The notes beneath the pieces were generated by a model, which worked only from the letters and a program-made list of their open reading frames with translations, was not told the origin of the DNA and ran no database searches. From JAHFTY01 sp964584785 (lineage in GTDB: Bacteria; Acidobacteriota; Terriglobia; 20CM-2-55-15): a DNA stretch of 64,000 bases. The translations under genes and the position numbers were made by a program. The stretch spans positions 1 to 64,000 of the forward strand of contig CAZPBY010000036.1 in NCBI GenBank assembly GCA_964584785.1, given 5' to 3'. Of the stretch, positions 58,828 to 64,000 are shown piece by piece (within the stretch, counting starts at the first letter, position 1; each line of letters begins with the position of its first letter).

Positions 58828-61173
58828 ATGACGACTAAACCGCTTGGCGTCGACGAGGCTGCGACGCTGTCGACTTTCCGCCCGTATATTCCTGCAGCCG
58901 CCCGTCTGCGAGAGATGACGCCGGTGGCGGTCATCCTTGGCACGCTCCTCGGCATTGTTTTTGGCGCCTCCTCCCTGTATCTGGTTTTAAAGGTCGGACT
59001 CACCGTTAGTGCTTCAATTCCCGTTGCCGTAATCTCCATCACGCTCTTCCGAGCCCTTTCGAAATTAGGCCTTCGCGACGCGACGATCCTCGAACACAAC
59101 ATCGTCCAAACCGCCGGGTCCGCCGGCGAGTCGATCGCATTTGGAATCGGCGTAACCATGCCGGCGATCCTGATCCTCGGATTCGACCTCGAACTGACGC
59201 GCGTCATGCTCGTTGCCGTTCTCGGCGGGCTGCTCGGAATCCTCATGATGATTCCGCTGCGGCGGGCTCTCATTGTGGCGCAACACGGCGAACTGAAATA
59301 TCCCGAAGGAACGGCTTGCGCGGAAGTGTTAAAGGCGGGTGCGTCCGAGGAGTCCCGGGCGGCATCGCATCAGGCGGAGCAGAGTAAGAAAGCCGTCGAC
59401 GACACCGAAACCGGCGGCAAGACGATCATCGCGGGATTCGGCATCGGATTTTTGTATTACGGAATCCAGGAGATCTGGAAAACGTGGAAGGAATATCCGA
59501 CGAAAGTGTTCGGGCCGCCATTCGACGCGGGTTCCGTTTCCATCGAGAATAATCCGGCGCTGCTTGGTGTGGGCTACATCATCGGCCCGCGTATCGCGTC
59601 CATCATGTCGGCCGGTGGCGTTCTCTCCTATCTCGTCCTCATCCCGGCAATCAAGTTTTTCGGATCCGGCTGGACCACTCCACTTGCTCCGGAGACCGCG
59701 AACCTCATCAGGGACATGAACGTCTCGCAAATTCAGAAGGCCTACATTCTTTATATCGGCGCCGGCGCTGTAGCCGCCGGCGGCATTATCAGTTTGTTTC
59801 GTTCGCTACCCACGATTTGGCATGGACTGAAGGGAGGCCTTGCCGATTTGCGTTCCACGCGCGGTAACACGGCGGATACGCCGCGCTACGATCAGGACCT
59901 TTCGATGAAATTCGTTGTCGGAGGAATCATCCTGCTGCTGGTCGCCATCATGGCTGCGCCTCAGTTGAACCTCCGCGGAAACATCCTGGGAGCACTGTTG
60001 ATTGTGGCGTTCGGGTTCCTGTTCGTCACGGTGTCGTCGAGGTTGACCGGTGAAGTGGGATCGTCGTCGAACCCGATTTCGGGTATGACCGTCGCGACGC
60101 TGCTGCTCACGTGTCTGCTATTCCTGATCATCGGCTGGACTGCACCGCCATATTTTGTGACCGCGCTATCCATCGGAGGAATCGTTTGCATTGCATCATC
60201 GAACGGCGGAACGACCTCACAGGATCTCAAGACAGGTTTTCTGGTGGGCTCAACTCCGAAGTATCAGCAGATCGCCATTCTCATCGGCGCGCTCGCTTCG
60301 GCCATCGCACTGGGGCCGATCCTGATGGCGATGAATCAGTCCGGCACGGTCTATGTTCCGGTCGCCCAGAGCAAGGACTTCAGTTTTCCAGCCGGATTTC
60401 ACTTCACTCCGGATCAGTATGTGACGTCCGGCGGCCAGCCGAAACGCGAATCCTTACGCGGAGGCCAGGCGAGCAGCGACACGCGATCCTATAATGTCGT
60501 TCACAAGACCAGCACCGAATTCGGTCCCGCGGGGCGCTACTTCGTAGACGACGCCGGCACTCCCGTATATCTCGCGGATCCGGGAATCAACGGCATCTAC
60601 GACAAAATTCCGAACACTTCTCAGAACGTGGCAAAGTTCACGGCGCCCAAAGCCACATTGATGTCGTACATCATCAAAGGAATTCTCAGCCGGAAACTTC
60701 CGTGGGGCCTCGTGCTGCTGGGCGTGATGATTTCGATTGTCCTCGAGTTGAGCTGGATACCGTCGCTGGCGTTTGCGGTTGGCGTGTATCTGCCGCTTTC
60801 GACGTCCGCGCCGATCTTTGTAGGTGGTGTGGTGCGCTGGTTCGTCGACAAATACCTTGCGTCGAAACCCGAGAATAAGAACCTCACCGAAGATCAGATG
60901 ATGGCCGAGACGGACAAGAGTCAAGGCGTTCTGCTGTCGTCCGGTTACATTGCGGGCGCAACGCTGGCAGGTGTTGTCTACGCCTTCCTTAATCTGAGCG
61001 AGGGCGTCGTCAATCGGCTCACGGGTTGGGAACAGTGGGCCACAAAGAACAACCCATTCTTTGAAGGCCCGTGGTCCGACGTTCTCGGGCTAATTCCGTT
61101 CGCGCTACTGACCGTGCTCTTGTACCTGGTCGGACGCGAACTCGTTTGGAAACCTCGGACCAGGACGTCTTAG
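58828..61173 (+). CDS. OPT-family oligopeptide transporter
   Basis: The protein has 781 residues from ATG 58828, with GAGG 5-6 bases upstream. This polytopic protein has about fourteen to sixteen hydrophobic segments, with family motifs in VTPVA-like MTPVAVILGTLLGIVFGASSLYLVLKVGLTVSASIPVAV (quoted in parts), EHNIVQTAGSAGESIAFG, LKYPEGTACAEVLKAG and SNPISGMTVATLLLTC. OPT proteins take up di-, tri- or oligopeptides or metal-chelate compounds by proton coupling. An insertion near 510-575 (FHFTPDQYVTSGGQPKRESLRGG) forms a soluble loop. It ends near the long inverted repeat at 61186. Confidence 0.95.
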   Translation: MTTKPLGVDEAATLSTFRPYIPAAARLREMTPVAVILGTLLGIVFGASSLYLVLKVGLTVSASIPVAVISITLFRALSKLGLRDATILEHNIVQTAGSAGESIAFGIGVTMPAILILGFDLELTRVMLVAVLGGLLGILMMIPLRRALIVAQHGELKYPEGTACAEVLKAGASEESRAASHQAEQSKKAVDDTETGGKTIIAGFGIGFLYYGIQEIWKTWKEYPTKVFGPPFDAGSVSIENNPALLGVGYIIGPRIASIMSAGGVLSYLVLIPAIKFFGSGWTTPLAPETANLIRDMNVSQIQKAYILYIGAGAVAAGGIISLFRSLPTIWHGLKGGLADLRSTRGNTADTPRYDQDLSMKFVVGGIILLLVAIMAAPQLNLRGNILGALLIVAFGFLFVTVSSRLTGEVGSSSNPISGMTVATLLLTCLLFLIIGWTAPPYFVTALSIGGIVCIASSNGGTTSQDLKTGFLVGSTPKYQQIAILIGALASAIALGPILMAMNQSGTVYVPVAQSKDFSFPAGFHFTPDQYVTSGGQPKRESLRGGQASSDTRSYNVVHKTSTEFGPAGRYFVDDAGTPVYLADPGINGIYDKIPNTSQNVAKFTAPKATLMSYIIKGILSRKLPWGLVLLGVMISIVLELSWIPSLAFAVGVYLPLSTSAPIFVGGVVRWFVDKYLASKPENKNLTEDQMMAETDKSQGVLLSSGYIAGATLAGVVYAFLNLSEGVVNRLTGWEQWATKNNPFFEGPWSDVLGLIPFALLTVLLYLVGRELVWKPRTRTS

Positions 61174-61185
61174 ATTCAAGTAAAC

Positions 61186-61278
61186 GTCACAAAGCCCATC
61201 GCTGCGCTCCGGGTTCTGAACATCGGCATTTAATGGCACAGTGTTCAGAACCCGGAGCGCAGCGACGGGCTTTGTGAC
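61186..61278. repeat. 37-bp inverted repeat between convergent genes
   Basis: The arms 61186-61222 and 61242-61278 are 37 bases each and pair with a single mismatch, over a 19-base loop. They are GC-rich (starting gtcacaaagccc). They lie in the 115-base gap between the stops of the OPT transporter and the TPR protein, so they could act as a two-way transcription block. Stems this long are unusual for intrinsic terminators, and there is no T-run. Confidence 0.93.
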
Positions 61279-61288
61279 ATATTTCGCG

Positions 61289-62833
61289 CTATTGCGCTGC
61301 GGAGGTGCCGGCCTTGCTTTTGGCCGCAGCGAGCCCTTTCACGGATGGCGTTCGATTGGGAGTTCGTTCCAGTTGGGCCTGATACGCGGTTGCTGCTTCC
61401 CTCGAGCGGCCCGCTTCCATCAACAAATCGCCATAGAGTTCCATCGCAGGTTTGATCGGCTCCGGCGGCCCCGACGGTGCCGACATGCTTTGTTCGATGT
61501 CCGCGGCTTCCTTGGCGAGGCGTAGTCCGTCGTCTTTTTGTCCCCGCGCAAACCTCGTGACGGCGGCGACTTCCTTCTCCATGATCGCCGCCGGTTTCGC
61601 CGCATAGGCATTGCCACTCGCTTCAGTGCGGCTTCGGGACGCGGCCAGTTGCGCTTCTGCCTTCTCGGCGGTTGCGAAATCGCCGAGCTTCGCGGCACTG
61701 AAGCCCGCAATGAACGTCCACCCCGGGTTACCTCCGCCATCGTTCATTCCCGGCATTCCGGGCATCGCCGGCATGTTGGACTGCGGTTGCGCCCCTTCGA
61801 GTGGAATTCGCTCCCATTTGCCCGTTTCAAGAATGTAACGTGCGCGCATTCCCTGATAGCCGTTGCGAATGCCGGCATTCGACGGATTGCGATCGGCGGC
61901 CTGCTTTGCCGTGTCGACATTCTTCACTGCTTCATCGAATTTTCCGAGCATCAGATTTGCGTAGGTGAGCCATGAGAGGGTGTGAAAGTCCTCGCGTCCT
62001 TCCGGCAAATGCATTCTTTGGTTCAGGTCAGACGCCGCTTTGTATGCCACGACGTTCGAGGCCACGACGTCATCCCACATTCCGAGCTGCACGAATATGT
62101 GCGACGGCATATGCAGCGCATGAGCCGCCGACGGAGCGATCTTCGCGTACGCTCTCGCCGCCGGGAGCGCCAGGATCGCGTGATCCGGATCATCAAAAGC
62201 GTGAATGATGAAATGGGCGGCGCCGGGATGATTGGGATTGTCTTTGTAGACTTTCTCCGCGATAGAAGCGGCTGTCGCTTGACGTTTGAATCCCTGATCG
62301 CCTGGACGAACCGTCCCCAGAAGCGACAGCGCGTAGAAGATGTCGATCTCCGCGTCTTCGGGCCATTGCTGATACAACCGTTCCATCGCGGCGGAGTAGT
62401 TCTTGTCGCGTGCAAGCTTGTCGCCCGGCGAATAGAAGAGCTGATTGACGGCTTCCATGTACGCCTTTTCCTTGGCGCTTTTCGCCTTCCCCACGCGCGC
62501 TTCGTTCGTCGAGCCGAGTTTTTCGAGCGCCTTCTTTGCCGCATCGACGTCGACCTGTGCCCACAGCGGATGATTGAAGCTCATCGCCTCGCCCCAATAG
62601 GCCAGCGCGAATCCTGGTTCAGTTTTTTGCGCGCTCCGGAACGCCTCCGCAGCCTCGTCGAATTGAAAGCTGTGAAGGAACTTCACGCCTTCAATGAAAG
62701 GTTGCTGGGCGGCGGGTGCGGCGGACGTCGGGAAATCGATGGTTCCCAGCTTTGGTGATTGAGCGAGAACCCATCCGGCGAGCGCCAGACAGATAATGAT
62801 GACAACGCTCAAGCGATTGGCCGTGATCTTCAT
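61289..62833 (-). CDS. Secreted TPR-like protein
   Basis: This 514-residue protein has a signal peptide (about 1-24, VIIICLALAGWVLAQ). Helical repeats follow: FIEGVKFLHSFQFDEAAEAFRSAQKTEPGFALAYWGEAMS, which is a clear TPR pair (quoted in parts), then EKAYMEAVNQLFYSPGDKLARDKNYSAAMERLYQQWPED and HMPSHIFVQLGMWDDVVASNVVAYKAA. A conserved AHFIIHAFDDPDHAILALPAARAYAKIAPSAAHALHMPSHIF block is typical of a family often annotated as TPR proteins in acidobacteria. A Met/Gly-rich patch (MPAMPGMPGMNDGGG) interrupts the repeats near 345-365. Function is unknown. Confidence 0.88.
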   Translation of the reverse strand: MKITANRLSVVIIICLALAGWVLAQSPKLGTIDFPTSAAPAAQQPFIEGVKFLHSFQFDEAAEAFRSAQKTEPGFALAYWGEAMSFNHPLWAQVDVDAAKKALEKLGSTNEARVGKAKSAKEKAYMEAVNQLFYSPGDKLARDKNYSAAMERLYQQWPEDAEIDIFYALSLLGTVRPGDQGFKRQATAASIAEKVYKDNPNHPGAAHFIIHAFDDPDHAILALPAARAYAKIAPSAAHALHMPSHIFVQLGMWDDVVASNVVAYKAASDLNQRMHLPEGREDFHTLSWLTYANLMLGKFDEAVKNVDTAKQAADRNPSNAGIRNGYQGMRARYILETGKWERIPLEGAQPQSNMPAMPGMPGMNDGGGNPGWTFIAGFSAAKLGDFATAEKAEAQLAASRSRTEASGNAYAAKPAAIMEKEVAAVTRFARGQKDDGLRLAKEAADIEQSMSAPSGPPEPIKPAMELYGDLLMEAGRSREAATAYQAQLERTPNRTPSVKGLAAAKSKAGTSAAQ

Positions 62834-62932
62834 TTGTTCCTCCCGGTATTCATGAAGGTTACACCCGGACTCGTGTGAAATCCATTAAGCCAACCGTGGC
62901 CGGTTTGAGAATCAAACTAATTCAGGGCAGAC
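62834..62932. other. Upstream region of the TPR gene, nothing recognised
   Basis: This short stretch lies between the TPR start and the nested inverted repeats. A promoter for the TPR gene is expected on the minus strand, but no convincing box was found. One plus-strand frame reads through the repeat (62875-63066) but has no protein-like content. Confidence 0.5.
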
Positions 62933-63085
62933 CGGCTTTGCCTCAAAAGTCATCGGCCTGGGCGGAAACTGCTCGTTCGGACGCCAATAGTACCCGAGCG
63001 AAGCGAGTGGGGCACTTACAGGATGCCCGCTCGCTTCGCTCGGGTACTGTCTTGGTTCCTCATTAGGACTTTTGAGGCAAAGCCG
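62933..63085. repeat. Nested pair of perfect 19-bp inverted repeats
   Basis: The outer arms cggctttgcctcaaaagtc (62933-62951) and its exact complement (63067-63085) enclose an inner pair, agtacccgagcgaagcgag (62989-63007) and its exact complement (63030-63048), with the inner stem extendable to 23 bp with one mismatch and a 14-base loop (63012-63025). The gaps between outer and inner arms are 37 and 18 bases. The structure lies between the divergent TPR gene and the Gly-rich secreted protein. Such a double palindrome resembles a small palindromic mobile repeat inserted into another, or a long cruciform. Confidence 0.92.
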
Positions 63086-63173
63086 CGGTAGGCCTGGATT
63101 TTCAAAACTAGACGACCCGAACGTGTATCGTCGGCGTCCAATTCAGCGTAATACCTTTTTGTAAGGTGGACGC

Positions 63174-63689
63174 ATGAACACTAGGCTAATCACTGTTTTT
63201 GTTTTGGTGACGATGATTGCAACCGCATTTGCCCAGAGCGGACAGAGTCCGAGCACACCCAAAACGACGAGTCCTGAAGATGCAGAGCGTATCGAGACCG
63301 CCGAAATTACGAAGATCGACGCGAAGAAAAAAATGCTGACGGTTCGCACCGTCGTGCAGAACACCAATGCGCCGCGTTCACGGCAGCCGCAAACCTCCGG
63401 CCAGCGTAGAACTCGAGGGGGAGGCGGAGGCGGCGGACGGCGAGGAGGCGGAGGAACCGGTTTTCCATTTCCCGGCGGTGGCGGTGGCGGACGCGGTCCG
63501 GCACCCAGTTCCAAGAATCAGGGCAAGCAGTTCAAAGTGATCGTCAGCGACAACACCACGATCAAGGATGATGTCACCACGATCTCGTTTGGTCTGCTGC
63601 GTGTTGGAGACCACATCACCGTTCACGGCACTCCGAAAAAAGGCAGTCCGGACGATCTGCAGGCCACAGAGATCACGGTGTCTCGATAA
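63174..63689 (+). CDS. Secreted Gly-rich DUF5666-like protein
   Basis: This 171-residue protein has a signal peptide (about 1-20, VTMIATAFAQS) and AAGGTGG upstream of the ATG. A small beta part (AEITKIDAKKKMLTVRTVV) is followed by a long Gly/Arg-rich insert (TRGGGGGGGRRGGGGTGFPF, then GGGGGGRGPAP), and then KQFKVIVSDNTTIKDDVTTISFGLLRVGDHITVHGTPKKG, which matches the OB-like DUF5666 pattern (quoted in part). The insert splits the domain. No function is known; binding of metal or small ligands is possible. Confidence 0.82.
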   Translation: MNTRLITVFVLVTMIATAFAQSGQSPSTPKTTSPEDAERIETAEITKIDAKKKMLTVRTVVQNTNAPRSRQPQTSGQRRTRGGGGGGGRRGGGGTGFPFPGGGGGGRGPAPSSKNQGKQFKVIVSDNTTIKDDVTTISFGLLRVGDHITVHGTPKKGSPDDLQATEITVSR

Positions 63690-63712
63690 ACCGTGAGGCG
63701 CCGGCAACGGGA

Positions 63713-64000
63713 TTACACGCCGGAGCCGAAGATGTGCCCGTGATTACGAACGGACCTCTGGATCAGGTATGTGGCGATTGCTCCAGTAACCGCAATACCA
63801 ATCCACAACATCGTCCGCCGATGCTTGCCTTCGGCTGGCGGCAGGGCGGCATTGGCCTGACCTGGCAGCGTGGGCTTGGGAGGAATCAACGGATCGGCCT
63901 TCGCGGTTCTTTCGTGCAGCGCGTCGCTGATCGCCTGCCCCCCGCGCAGAAACGCCCGCTCGCTTGCCCGCTCGATTTTCCGCGGAGGCTGTTCCGCAAA
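63713..64000 (-). CDS. C-terminal part of a small membrane protein (5' end off the window)
   Basis: The frame is open from the right edge down to the TAA at 63713-63715 and encodes 95 residues. It contains ERASERAFLRGGQAISDALHERTAKA, a Pro-rich stretch (PLIPPKPTLPGQANAALPP), a single hydrophobic helix (MLWIGIAVTGAIATYLI) and a short basic tail (QRSVRNHGHIFGSGV). This pattern suggests a cytoplasmic or periplasmic helix followed by a C-terminal anchor. No family was recognised, and the missing 5' part prevents further assignment. Confidence 0.7.
   Translation of the reverse strand, partial: FAEQPPRKIERASERAFLRGGQAISDALHERTAKADPLIPPKPTLPGQANAALPPAEGKHRRTMLWIGIAVTGAIATYLIQRSVRNHGHIFGSGV

Noticed and set aside
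63400..63500. G-rich run as a possible quadruplex regulatory element
   Set aside because: The runs are explained by Gly codons in an open frame with a signal peptide; no separate evidence supports a regulatory role.

Overview
The window is 64 kb of bacterial chromosome with high gene density and moderately high GC. It most likely comes from an acidobacterium (phylum Acidobacteriota), probably a soil or metagenome lineage. This rests on gene content: a PadR regulator coupled to an ADOP-type (acidobacterial duplicated orphan permease) MacB/FtsX protein, a Ser/Thr kinase with a TolB-like propeller, a VPS10/sortilin-like BNR protein beside an M14 peptidase, FG-GAP and NHL-repeat secreted proteins, and bacillithiol-type YpdA. 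No rRNA, tRNA, CRISPR array, prophage or insertion sequence was recognised.

Layout. 1-4290 (minus): two sensor proteins, a hybrid histidine kinase and a multi-HAMP protein running off the left edge. 4601-6331: a secreted esterase fused to a VanX-like dipeptidase, divergent from an acyl-CoA ligase and separated from it by a long perfect inverted repeat. 8115-13594 (minus): CcdA, a small secreted protein, and a tightly coupled ECF sigma / anti-sigma / zinc-finger / LiaF-like / DUF4097 operon with a candidate autoregulatory promoter. 13631-20258 (plus): flippase-like membrane protein, nrdR, hsp20, lon, thiL and a polytopic membrane protein. 20262-23851: tandem operator-like sites, PadR, ADOP permease. 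23848-26523 (minus): DUF481 outer-membrane protein, an unknown anchored protein, a methyltransferase. 26592-34758 (plus): a long run with acyl-CoA dehydrogenase, meaB, methylmalonyl-CoA epimerase, mtnP, CPBP protease, PfkB kinase, MgtC, dapF and ypdA. 34765-37424: an ispH-ferredoxin pair divergent from fabH. 37580-40845: two small proteins, comM, a small secreted-like protein and a Phd/VapC-type toxin-antitoxin pair with a near-consensus promoter.

40846-43710 looks like a decaying region: about 0.8 kb with no intact gene, then a Ser/Thr kinase whose propeller is interrupted by a frame change. 44005-49000: STAS protein, a dimethylargininase-like hydrolase coupled to a fused MFS/spermidine-synthase-like protein, and serC. 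49021-58345: exported proteins (VPS10-like, M14 peptidase, heptad-repeat protein, FG-GAP/ASPIC, cupin, two NHL paralogues). 58828-64000: OPT transporter, TPR protein, Gly-rich secreted protein and a partial membrane protein, separated by striking long or nested inverted repeats.

Three themes merit follow-up. First, the ECF-controlled envelope operon is a candidate undescribed stress module. Second, long inverted repeats of unrelated sequence recur in gene-free gaps. Third, several genes have a -10-like box directly in front of the start codon with no ribosome-binding site, suggesting leaderless mRNAs. No calculation or database search was possible; all family calls are from reading the protein sequences.
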